A stretch of DNA of 41,909 nt from a virus, in the IMG/VR virus record IMGVR_UViG_3300030202_000864, positions 1 to 41,909 of that record; one strand, given 5' to 3'. Of this stretch, positions 7,151-15,971 are shown in pieces. The notes below the pieces were generated by a model. It was not told where the DNA came from, searched no databases, and saw only the letters and a list, made by a program, of their open reading frames with translations. Positions within the stretch are counted from its first letter, which is position 1; every line of letters begins with the position of its first letter. The translations under genes and the position numbers were made by a program.

Positions 7151-10100
7151 TCAAGACGATTGGGATAACGGAGAAGGAATATCGCAAGTTTGCTGCTGAG
7201 GTTAAGCGTCGTGGAGCGGTAAGACCTGCTGAGTATGCGCATATACCAGATATTCAGGCAACTGGTTTAGAACCAGGAACAGTTATTTTAATTAACCTTG
7301 CGATTTCGCTTGTACTTGGTGGTGTTGCCTACCTGCTGACACCAAAGCCGAAGATGCCTGAGGCATCAAAGCGGTCGCAGCTTGATTTAGGAAGCGTCAA
7401 TGCAGGCAACCGTTTCACGCAAAGCCGGGGCTTTGACACGCTTAACGAGCTTGCGGATTACGGCGCACCTATACCCATCATTTTTGGTCTTTACAACGAA
7501 GCGCAAAAGGTTGGCGGGATGCTCGTCACGCCAAAGCTGGTATGGTCACGGATGTTTAGCCATGGAACGCAGCAGTCAGCCAAGCTGATGTTTGTTGTGG
7601 GTGAACAAGGTTTCGCTGACGATATTGCACCTGATGGCATTTCGGTGCCGGATCTTGAAGGCATTTTTCTTGGCAATAATGCACTGGATGTTATCCACGA
7701 AGACTTTTTTGCTTTTTATTGGAAGAAGAATACAACCACTTCGCTTTTAGGCCCTCGCATTAAATTTCGCAATAAAATTTACGGCACTACTGGCAGCCCA
7801 GATGCAGGAGACCCTGCACAGTTCTCAGCCATTGATGATGACGCATTTATGTGTCCAAGCAACATTGCTGACAATAAAGAAGATTTTTGTCATGCGTACT
7901 CTCCATCAAACAACACGCAATTTGGAATGTTTGCAGCGATTCCAAATGGCAATGGTTATAGGGTTAATTACGAAACAGTTAGCATTATCGACGGCACTGA
8001 AAACAGTCAGGCTCATGCGCTTACGCTGCGTCGCATGAAAATTGTTGGCGACAAAGACCGCAACATTAATATAGGGGACGAAGATCTGCTAAAAGAAGTA
8101 CGCAAGCAGGATCAGGAAGGAGAAGGGCGGCAATACAGCCCAAGGATGGGCCTGGTTCGTTTGATTAAGCGCAATAATGGCGGTCAAATTACAGTAGATG
8201 GCGATTTTTCGGGTGAGCTGAAAGCTGTTGTAGACGTAAGGGCGAATGATCAGCTTATATTTCAAATCGATCCGTCAAAAATTGATGAAGACAAGTATCA
8301 ACGCAGCAACAATAGAGGAGGCGAAAATGTTGACGATATAAACTCAACCGTCATCGCAGAACAGCTTGCGGCTGACGACGCCATGCAGATTGGTGAAAGG
8401 TTTGCTATTGGTAATACTCTTTGGAAAGTAACTGATAGAAAGTTAGACCGTTATGAGCCTGACGATAATCAAAGCCAATTTATTACTCTGCGTTGCCTTG
8501 ATTCAGATGAATCACGGCAGAGACAAGTAGGCCTTGTAAGTCTCAAAAATGTAATTCAACCTAGTAAAGATTTTATTGCCGATGGCGGAGGTATAGGGGC
8601 TGGATTTTTCCCTCTGACTCGTATTTCTACAGGCTTGGTTAGAAATAACAGACCTGCTGTTGTTACTGAAATCGGTTTCAGAAGCAAAGTTTTTCAGCGC
8701 TTAAATGGTTTATGTTCCTTTAATAGCGTTCCAACTCCTGGCGAGCTGGATCGGTTTGAGGACGAGGAAGTCACTGTGCGCTCTGGAACGTACACGGGAA
8801 CGATCAAAAGATCTTCCGTGTTCCAGGTGTTTGTGCGTCAAGCCGGGCTGGATGAAAACGGAAACGCATTTATTTTTCAGCGCATAGATGAGTATTTTGT
8901 GGTCACGGGCAGCAAGCCTGTTGATCAATATAATTTTCTTCGTTTTACCCATCCTAACAATCTGCCGCCCACAGAATTTGAATACAAGTTTGTAAGCATT
9001 CCTGCCTCTGAGTTGCGAGGTATTTCAGGCGAGCAAACTGTCTACAGGCTTTCAGCTTCTATTTCTAGCGAGAAAAAAGACTTGCTGCGTGTTAACGCTG
9101 ATGTGCCTGGTATTGGAAGATTCGTGGTTGCCTTTAATGGAATTGAGACGACCAAAAAAATGATCGCTCTCAACAAAGAGTTTACGCGAGGCTCTTCAAC
9201 GGTTACTACCCCTGGAACGGTGAGCAAGCCTCAAGGCGTAAGCCGCAGCTTTGCGTTGCCGCAGGATCAGCCAGGAAACATTGTTACAGCAGAAGCCATA
9301 GAAAGAGAGGTAAATATCTCCAACAGTGACAATATAATTTCAGGAAAGAACGGAGCGTTTTTCCATACAATTTTTGGTAGTTGTGACAACGACCCAACTA
9401 ACGAGGGTGGTCGTAAAACAATCCAGACAAGAGAGATTTTAAGTGCTGACAAACGTCGATGGATGGCCGTTAAGTGGACGGTAGAAAAAGCCAGACTTCC
9501 TGAGGGTCATTATGCACGCAATAATGGTGCAACTTTTACATGGGCTTGGAGGGGTACTGAGGTAGTAGGAAGTTCTGACGGTTATAGCGTTGGCGATCAA
9601 GTTGAATTTAAACGGGGCCTTGGAGCGACTTCAGGCTCAGCAAGCGCATACCCTAGTTCTAATCCATTTGTGCCCAACAACCCTGGTGGGACGATGACGT
9701 TCTCCGGCCATAGATATAGGGTGACGGATACTGACAGCAAAGAATTTGCTATTGGCAAAACGCAAGGTTATTACTACGAAGTTTTTGGGAATGCCGCCAA
9801 CTTAGGGGTTGGTCAAAGCAAGACGATAATTCGCAATTATCCAAATGGCCCCAGGAAAATCAAAGTACAAATGACAGCAACCGTCAGAACTTTGACTGAT
9901 CATTTTAGTGGCGAAACGCAGGGCTGGAACCACCCTGAGACAATCACAGTGGATCAAGGTTCGGACACTACAAGCAACTGGAATGAGGGGGATACTTATG
10001 ATGACCTTGTAAGCGTTTCGTCTGACAATCCTTTTATCACTTCTTTTTTGCAAGTCGGGTTTAGATATAGCATTGGGAACGTCAAAAGAACAGAAGCGCA

Positions 10101-11463
10101 AAGCACCACGTCGGGTGGAACTGAATTTGAAAGCCAGAGTCAGTATGCAGACTTAAGTCTTTACAGAGGCTTGGTGCAGAAGTCAAACGAATCTGAGCCT
10201 GAGCACAATATCGTTTACGTCAATGAAATTGTTCCTAATGAGATAGTTCCTCTCTATAACAATTTGACGATTGCCGGTTTGTCGCTGAAGGCAAGCCGTA
10301 ATTTTACAAGTTTGGATCAGATGCGTGTCTGGCTTGGCAGCGGCCTGCACGTCAAAAGGCTGCATCCTGACTTGTCTGTTTACGACTTGGGAGGCCTTCT
10401 TGTTAATGGACAGGCTTCTGGCCCCAGCAATCTATTCACCGATTTGGTCTTCTATTTGCTGACCAATCAGATGGGTGGAGCGGGAGGATTGCTAAAGATG
10501 GATGAGAGTAATCCAAAGTTGCTTAATCAGGACGATTTTGTAGAGACTTCGCGCTTTTTGCACGCACAAAAGCTGTTCTTTAATGGAGTGGTTGGAGATA
10601 AAACCAACCTTCGTCAATACATCACCGACGCAGCACCTTATTTCTTGTGCAATTTTGTCATCATGGATGGCAAGTTTTCACTTAAGCCCGCCATTCCTCA
10701 CATGGCGGACAGTGGTCTGATTAACCTTGGTCCGGTGCCGATTGAGCAGTTGTTTACTGCTGGCAACATCCTTGAGGACAGCTACAAGCTTGAATATCTG
10801 AGAAGCGAGGAACGTAGGCCCTTTAAGGCAGTTATGCGCTACAGGCAAGAAACTAAAAACAAGCTGCCTGAGGAAAAGGTTGTGGAGGTCAAGCTGCCAG
10901 GGCAGTTGCAAGAGCACGACATCAGTCTTCTGCCTCAAGAGCAGTTTGACTTAACCCAGTTTTGCACTTCAGAGGATCACGCAATCAAGGTCGCCAAGTA
11001 TTTCTTGGGTATCCGCAAGCTGGTCTCGCACACCATTAGCTTTTCAACAACCGTGCATGGCTTGAGCTTGCGTGCAGGCTCTTACATCAAGGTCATAACG
11101 GAAGCTACTCCTTACAGCGCAGCCAATACAGGCACAGTCAACAGCAGCGGCGTTGTCACCAGCGTCAGTGAGCTGGCAGATGGAGAGTACAACGTTTCAT
11201 ATTTCAAGACTGGCTCGCAAGACGTGGAAGAAGGCGTCATGCAGGTGTCAGGCGGAATTGTTGCTGACAGCACGTTCCATGACACGGTTTTTACAATCAA
11301 GAGCACAACCGTTTCGCAGAACGTCTACGTCGTCGAGCAACTGACGTTTTCTCAGGAGGGAACGGTGGACATCGTTGCTTCAGAGCATCCTTGCGATGAT
11401 GATGGTGTAAGCGAGCTTGCGAAACTGATCGCAGGTGACTCTGTTATTACGGTTCGTTCCTAA
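7045..11463 (+). CDS. Host specificity / central tail hub protein (lambda J-like)
   Basis: 1472 residues. The N-terminal part has a charged helix (FEKELIKTIGITEKEYRKF), then a hydrophobic segment at about 79-98 (VILINLAISLVLGGVAYLL) and the strand ADYGAPIPIIFGLYN, as in J-type hub proteins. The long middle is beta-rich. The C-terminal third (DDFVETSRFLHAQKLFFNG... FLCNFVIMDGKFSLKPA) resembles the baseplate-hub core with FNIII-like end domains. It forms the tail tip and probably contacts the receptor. The ATG 7045 start makes a 106-base overlap with the NlpC gene; the N-terminal sequence within the overlap looks genuine. Confidence 0.8.
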   Translation: MADGNLVRQSNVGEGSVVFGPSVYDLPLLPFEKELIKTIGITEKEYRKFAAEVKRRGAVRPAEYAHIPDIQATGLEPGTVILINLAISLVLGGVAYLLTPKPKMPEASKRSQLDLGSVNAGNRFTQSRGFDTLNELADYGAPIPIIFGLYNEAQKVGGMLVTPKLVWSRMFSHGTQQSAKLMFVVGEQGFADDIAPDGISVPDLEGIFLGNNALDVIHEDFFAFYWKKNTTTSLLGPRIKFRNKIYGTTGSPDAGDPAQFSAIDDDAFMCPSNIADNKEDFCHAYSPSNNTQFGMFAAIPNGNGYRVNYETVSIIDGTENSQAHALTLRRMKIVGDKDRNINIGDEDLLKEVRKQDQEGEGRQYSPRMGLVRLIKRNNGGQITVDGDFSGELKAVVDVRANDQLIFQIDPSKIDEDKYQRSNNRGGENVDDINSTVIAEQLAADDAMQIGERFAIGNTLWKVTDRKLDRYEPDDNQSQFITLRCLDSDESRQRQVGLVSLKNVIQPSKDFIADGGGIGAGFFPLTRISTGLVRNNRPAVVTEIGFRSKVFQRLNGLCSFNSVPTPGELDRFEDEEVTVRSGTYTGTIKRSSVFQVFVRQAGLDENGNAFIFQRIDEYFVVTGSKPVDQYNFLRFTHPNNLPPTEFEYKFVSIPASELRGISGEQTVYRLSASISSEKKDLLRVNADVPGIGRFVVAFNGIETTKKMIALNKEFTRGSSTVTTPGTVSKPQGVSRSFALPQDQPGNIVTAEAIEREVNISNSDNIISGKNGAFFHTIFGSCDNDPTNEGGRKTIQTREILSADKRRWMAVKWTVEKARLPEGHYARNNGATFTWAWRGTEVVGSSDGYSVGDQVEFKRGLGATSGSASAYPSSNPFVPNNPGGTMTFSGHRYRVTDTDSKEFAIGKTQGYYYEVFGNAANLGVGQSKTIIRNYPNGPRKIKVQMTATVRTLTDHFSGETQGWNHPETITVDQGSDTTSNWNEGDTYDDLVSVSSDNPFITSFLQVGFRYSIGNVKRTEAQSTTSGGTEFESQSQYADLSLYRGLVQKSNESEPEHNIVYVNEIVPNEIVPLYNNLTIAGLSLKASRNFTSLDQMRVWLGSGLHVKRLHPDLSVYDLGGLLVNGQASGPSNLFTDLVFYLLTNQMGGAGGLLKMDESNPKLLNQDDFVETSRFLHAQKLFFNGVVGDKTNLRQYITDAAPYFLCNFVIMDGKFSLKPAIPHMADSGLINLGPVPIEQLFTAGNILEDSYKLEYLRSEERRPFKAVMRYRQETKNKLPEEKVVEVKLPGQLQEHDISLLPQEQFDLTQFCTSEDHAIKVAKYFLGIRKLVSHTISFSTTVHGLSLRAGSYIKVITEATPYSAANTGTVNSSGVVTSVSELADGEYNVSYFKTGSQDVEEGVMQVSGGIVADSTFHDTVFTIKSTTVSQNVYVVEQLTFSQEGTVDIVASEHPCDDDGVSELAKLIAGDSVITVRS

Positions 11464-12221
11464 TGGGTTTTCCAATCCTCAAGCCTTCTAGCCGTAGCTA
11501 TGACCCCGGAAGCTATCCGGTCAAGACTTTCAAGGCTCAAAACGGTAAGGAGCACCGGATTCTGTACGGCAGTGAAAGGTCAGACGTAAAGCTGAGTTTG
11601 TCCTACGCAAACATCGGCGATCCAAACGCTGAGCTTTTCCTTGATCACTACGACGAAGTGCAGGGGACGTTCCAAACTTTTTTCTTGCCGGGGCAGGCAT
11701 TAGGAGGCTGGAGCGGAAATGACGATGCCTTGAAGCCCGCAGCTACTGAGATTCCTACTGTGACCTATAACGTCGCGGTGGTTGCCGATAGCGGCAACAA
11801 ATATCGTTTTGACAACGATAGCTATACGGCTAATGCGCAGACCCTTGAGCTGACCGAGGGCACGATTTATTTGTTTAGCCAGCAGAACGCTTCTAACGCT
11901 GGGCACCCGTTCCGTTTTTCTACCACTAGCAACGGCACGCATAACAGTGGAACGGAGTACACAACTGGGGTCACGACATTTGGAACGCCTGGACAAGCTG
12001 GCTCGTACACAAGGATCCAGGTAGCAACTGGAGCGCCAACGCTTTATTACTACTGTTCTGTTCACTCTGGAATGGGAGGCCAGGCAAACACGCCTGCGGC
12101 GACAACGACTGCTTCGACATCTGCGACCCAAGCTCAGTACAGATATGAAGGCCCGCCACAGGTTGTCCAGGTGCGGCCTGGGATTAGCACTGTTACAGTA
12201 AATCTGATTGGCGTGATCTGA
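11463..12221 (+). CDS. Minor tail protein with inserted cupredoxin-like domain
   Basis: 252 residues, translationally coupled to the hub gene. Residues 1-90 and 224-252 (YRYEGPPQVVQVRPGISTVTVNLIGVI) look like one small tail-tip domain interrupted by about 130 residues. The insert has a blue-copper pattern: His148, then YYYC SVHSGM giving Cys198, His201 and Met204. These match type 1 copper ligands, though with C-x2-H-x2-M rather than the usual wider Cys-Met spacing. A T/S/A-rich linker (209-224) leads back to the tail domain. Such inserts are common in marine phage fibres as displayed domains; copper binding is not shown. Confidence 0.6.
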   Translation: MGFPILKPSSRSYDPGSYPVKTFKAQNGKEHRILYGSERSDVKLSLSYANIGDPNAELFLDHYDEVQGTFQTFFLPGQALGGWSGNDDALKPAATEIPTVTYNVAVVADSGNKYRFDNDSYTANAQTLELTEGTIYLFSQQNASNAGHPFRFSTTSNGTHNSGTEYTTGVTTFGTPGQAGSYTRIQVATGAPTLYYYCSVHSGMGGQANTPAATTTASTSATQAQYRYEGPPQVVQVRPGISTVTVNLIGVI

Positions 12222-12655
12222 TGGCAAAGGTCTACACCGGTAGGGATGGCGCATTACAGCTCGCTGGGACGACCCTTGCCAAGGTCGTTAATTTTCAGCT
12301 GTCGTCAAACCTAGAAACGCTTGAGACGACAACGCTAAACGAGCATATTCGTGTTTATGTGCCTGGCGTGGTCGGCTATAGCGGCAGCGCCACGTTGTTG
12401 TATTACAAAGAAGACGATGGCACATTTAACACCACCAACATTCTCAACAAGCTATATAAAACTGGTAACGAAGGCGTTAGCAGCAACGACACGGTTGAGC
12501 TGACCTTCCGTTGGATTGATGGAACGGACAACAACGACATCAAGCTGACTGCTTATATCACCAGCGCTTCAATTGGAGCGGCAACTGGCGACATTGTCCG
12601 AGCTGAGATTGCGTTCCAGGGGACAGGTGTATTGTCTACCGTAACGATCTCATGA
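12221..12655 (+). CDS. Tail tube-fold protein
   Basis: 144 residues. Shares with the two other tube-like proteins of this genome the pattern: short N-terminal strand (VYTGRDGALQLAG), ETTTLNEHIRVYVPGVVGYSGSATLLYY, and a C-terminal strand pair (IVRAEIAFQGTGVLSTV). This is the tail-tube/Hcp-like beta-sandwich arrangement of siphovirus major tail proteins. Lying between a tail-tip protein and the fibres, it may be a tube-tip or distal protein instead. Ends with a 4-base ATGA overlap with the next gene. Confidence 0.55.
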   Translation: MAKVYTGRDGALQLAGTTLAKVVNFQLSSNLETLETTTLNEHIRVYVPGVVGYSGSATLLYYKEDDGTFNTTNILNKLYKTGNEGVSSNDTVELTFRWIDGTDNNDIKLTAYITSASIGAATGDIVRAEIAFQGTGVLSTVTIS

Positions 12656-13521
12656 CCGTATATCTCGGAACGCACGGACAAATTGAGCTGAAGCGCGTTT
12701 TTAATGGCGGTGAATTGCAGTCAACGATTGACGTCGCTGACGTTAATGCAACGGTCAAACGGTTTAGTTTTGATTTTGAGCACGGTCAGTTAGTCACTGG
12801 CGACCAAATTGAAATTACAAGCACAGACGGCAGTGCTCTTGATTTCATCAACAGTTACACAGATTCGAGCGTAAAAAAGTTTATTTTTGTTGACGAGCTA
12901 GACGGCATAAGGCTTTACAACACTTTTGCATTAGCGGTAGCAGGTGGCACGGCTAACGCTGTTGCTCTTGCAACTCCCGGTAATGCTATTCCGATCAAAG
13001 TAAAAGTCGAAACCGTATCTGCCAAATTGCTGGCCCAGGTCAACAGCTTTGAGATTAATACTGAGCGTGAAACGGTAGACACAACCGTTCTGTCAGATGA
13101 GTTTCGTTCCAGGGTCAATACGTTAATTTCTGGTTCTGGCCGCATCAGTGCTTTTTGGGAGTACACAGGCGATACAGCTAACGAGCTGCCCATGTACTTG
13201 TTTGAGCTGGCGCATCGAACAAAGGTTGGCAGTAATTTTTCTGGGCAGTTCTATATCAAAAAATCTGGTTACAACCCAAGCGGTGTAAGCACCCGAAATG
13301 ATGACGAGATCTGGTGGAACGTAGAAGGTGTTATTACGGCAGCAGCTATACAGTTCTCGCCAGATAGCACTGTCCAGATCACGGCTGACTTTATTACGAC
13401 TGGCGAAATACAGTTGAGGATGAAGTTAGAAACGCCAGATGCTCTCTTGCAAGAGGACTCTGGTGACATACGCTTGGATCAAGACAGCGGCGCTAAACTG
13501 CTGTTACAGCAGGACGTTTAA
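12652..13521 (+). CDS. Large tail tube-fold protein
   Basis: 289 residues. About 1-120 form an N-terminal beta domain; about 121-262 repeat the tube-fold signature seen twice elsewhere: ERETVDTTVLSDEFRSRVNTLISGSGRISAFWEY and VQITADFITTGEIQL. The last 25 residues are a repetitive, acidic tail (LQEDSGDIRLDQDSGAKLLLQQ). It could be a two-domain distal tail or tube-connecting protein. Homology within the genome suggests duplication. Confidence 0.55.
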   Translation: MTVYLGTHGQIELKRVFNGGELQSTIDVADVNATVKRFSFDFEHGQLVTGDQIEITSTDGSALDFINSYTDSSVKKFIFVDELDGIRLYNTFALAVAGGTANAVALATPGNAIPIKVKVETVSAKLLAQVNSFEINTERETVDTTVLSDEFRSRVNTLISGSGRISAFWEYTGDTANELPMYLFELAHRTKVGSNFSGQFYIKKSGYNPSGVSTRNDDEIWWNVEGVITAAAIQFSPDSTVQITADFITTGEIQLRMKLETPDALLQEDSGDIRLDQDSGAKLLLQQDV

Positions 13522-13538
13522 CCCGGAGCTAGCCGCCC

Positions 13539-15971
13539 ATGGCTGACCTAAAAATTAGTGAGCTTAATGCGCTTGCTGGCTCCGCTTTAGCCACCGGAGA
13601 TCTGGTTGCTGTTGTCGATGCCAGCGCCAGTGAAACCAAGAAACTGACTGTTGGCGATCTAGTCGCTAACGGCGTCACTTTGATCAGTGACGACACGATA
13701 CCTGGCGCGAAGATTCTGTTTGCTGCAGGCGGCATTGCCACAGCAGACATTGCGGATGCTGCAATCACTACGGCCAAGGTTGCAGACGACGGCATCACGG
13801 CTGCAAAGCTTGCCAACGAATCAACAGTTGATCTGGTTACAACGCTGCCTGGCTCCGGAGCGTTTACAGGTCAACTTGCTGTCGATACTGATGACAACAC
13901 CCTGTACTGCTGGAACGGGTCTGCCTGGTTAAGTCTGAAGGCTGCTGGTTCGATCAACAGTGTTGCTGGCAGCACGGTCGGCATTGTTGACATCACAGTT
14001 ACGACAACCAGCGGCGCTGCCACGATTGCAGCCGTTATCAATGACACGTCTGCTGCTAACCAGTTTCTTGCTGGCCCGACCAGTGCTGGTGGTACGGCTA
14101 CTTATAGGACGATTGACGGTAGCGATATTCCAAAAGCTACTAGCAGCGCCAAAGGCGGTGTGATTGTTAACGGTGAAGGACTCCGCATGGACTCCAACAC
14201 CATTGAGGTTGATAACGACGTATCAGCTAGCTCAACGCATCACGTCGTCACCTATAGCGCCAAAGGTCTGATTACAGGTGGCCGTGCATTAACGGCTAGT
14301 GATCTTCCTGCTGCAACTAGCTCTGCCAAGGGTGCTGTTATCCCTGGAACGGGCTTAGCTGTTGATAGCAGCGGCAATCTGAATCACAGCAACACTGTTT
14401 CAACGGGCACCTTTACGAAGGTAACGATTGACGGCCAAGGTCATGTAACGACGGGGGCAACGCTTGCCGCTTCTGACATTCCTGATTTAGCAGCTTCAAA
14501 AATTACAAGCGGCACGATCCCGTCAGACCGTATCGCAAGTGATGCAGTTACTGCGGCAAAGCTTTCCGATTCTTCGGTCACCAAGTTCGGTGGTGCTGGC
14601 GCTACTGACAACATCGTTACCTTTCCCGACGGCGACTTCAAAGGTCAGTTCTTCTTTGATGAAAAGAACGAAGACCTTTACATCTACACCGGGCAATCGT
14701 TCCTGCCGATCACGGTTATCAGTGGCAACCTAATTAACGCTGGAACGTATAACGCCAACACGAACCTGCTGAGCAGTGTCACAACTGCCGGTTCTGCGGC
14801 TGGCTTTACGTCTGGAGCGGCACTACCTGCACCGGCTGGCACCAACCTCAACTACTACGTTGTTGTTGACACCTCAGGCACGGGCTCAGGTAACGCGCCT
14901 GCTGTGGCACTGGCTCCACCGGACATGCTGATCTCACTTGGCACGGGATCAACGTTCCAGCTGATTGACGTTTCCAACGCTATTGCTGGTCAGACTGCTG
15001 CCAACATTTCGGTTGTTCCGGTTGGCGGTGTTGCAGCTACCAACGTTCAGTCTGCAATCCAAGAGCTAGACACCGAAAAAATTGGTGCTGCTAGCCCGAC
15101 GTTTACTGGAACGGTGCTGCTGGGGCAGAACGCTGTGTTGGCGTTTGAAGGTTCTGCAGACGATGCAAACGAGACCACGATCACAGTCACTAACCCAACT
15201 GCTGATCGCACGATCACGTTCCCTGATGTCACGGGCAACGTCGTAACCACTGGTGATACTGGAACGGTTACAAGCACGATGATTGCGAACGCAACGATTG
15301 CGAACGCAGACATCAGTGCAAGTGCTGAGATTGCAGTTAGCAAGCTTGCAAACGGCAGTGCGCGTCAACTGTTGCAAACGGACTCTGGCGGATCCGGTGT
15401 TGAGTTCACAAGCAACGTTGATGTCCCTGGAACGCTAGACGTTACGGGCGTAGCAACGTTCGACAGCACTTCAACCTTTGCGGGTGTTGCCACGTTTAAC
15501 GCCAACATTGTGATGGAGGGCACGTCGGCTGATGATCACGAGTTGACGCTGACCTGCAACCCGACTGCTGATGTAACCGTCACGCTGCCTAATGCAACGA
15601 CGACCCTTGCTGGCCTTGCTGTTGCTCAGAGCTATACGAAGGCACAGCGCGGAACGCCTGTTGCGCTGAGCGATGGGGCAACGATTGCGGTTGATTTGTC
15701 GCTGGGAAATAATTTTTCTGTGACGCTTGGTGGCAATCGCACTTTGGGCGACCCAACAAATGCCACGGCTGGTCAGTCTGGAGTAATTGTTGTCACTCAA
15801 GACGGCACGGGCTCACGCACACTTGCTTACGCAGGCAGCAAATATAAGTTTGCTGGCGGTAGTTCAAGCGCACCAACTTTAACAACTACAGCTGGAGCTG
15901 TTGATGTTTTGGCCTACTATGTGGAAAGCTCGACCCGTATCACGGTCACTTCGCTGCTGAACGTCTCATGA
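13539..15971 (+). CDS. Tail fibre protein (trimeric, repeat-rich)
   Basis: 810 residues. The opening, LKISELNALAGSALATGDLVAVVDASASETKKL, is the common N-terminal adaptor of marine phage fibres. The body is Ala/Thr/Ser/Gly-rich with recurring units (AAKLANES..., ASDLPAATSSAKGAVI, TVLLGQNAVLAFEG, DRTITFPD, ADVTVTLPNATTTLAG) typical of fibrous beta-helical shafts. No enzymatic motif seen. Carries ten TGGARCG motifs. The stop overlaps the next start (ATGA). Confidence 0.8.
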   Translation: MADLKISELNALAGSALATGDLVAVVDASASETKKLTVGDLVANGVTLISDDTIPGAKILFAAGGIATADIADAAITTAKVADDGITAAKLANESTVDLVTTLPGSGAFTGQLAVDTDDNTLYCWNGSAWLSLKAAGSINSVAGSTVGIVDITVTTTSGAATIAAVINDTSAANQFLAGPTSAGGTATYRTIDGSDIPKATSSAKGGVIVNGEGLRMDSNTIEVDNDVSASSTHHVVTYSAKGLITGGRALTASDLPAATSSAKGAVIPGTGLAVDSSGNLNHSNTVSTGTFTKVTIDGQGHVTTGATLAASDIPDLAASKITSGTIPSDRIASDAVTAAKLSDSSVTKFGGAGATDNIVTFPDGDFKGQFFFDEKNEDLYIYTGQSFLPITVISGNLINAGTYNANTNLLSSVTTAGSAAGFTSGAALPAPAGTNLNYYVVVDTSGTGSGNAPAVALAPPDMLISLGTGSTFQLIDVSNAIAGQTAANISVVPVGGVAATNVQSAIQELDTEKIGAASPTFTGTVLLGQNAVLAFEGSADDANETTITVTNPTADRTITFPDVTGNVVTTGDTGTVTSTMIANATIANADISASAEIAVSKLANGSARQLLQTDSGGSGVEFTSNVDVPGTLDVTGVATFDSTSTFAGVATFNANIVMEGTSADDHELTLTCNPTADVTVTLPNATTTLAGLAVAQSYTKAQRGTPVALSDGATIAVDLSLGNNFSVTLGGNRTLGDPTNATAGQSGVIVVTQDGTGSRTLAYAGSKYKFAGGSSSAPTLTTTAGAVDVLAYYVESSTRITVTSLLNVS
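15281..15308 (+). repeat. Short tandem repeat in fibre gene
   Basis: GATTGCGAACGCA occurs twice, 15 bases apart, encoding IANA-TIANA. It is an in-frame coding repeat of the shaft, liable to expansion or loss by slippage. Confidence 0.7.

Noticed and set aside
13857-13866. CGGAGCG and other non-T versions of the motif
   Set aside because: GGARCG preceded by A, C or G is not enriched, so these were left out of the motif count.
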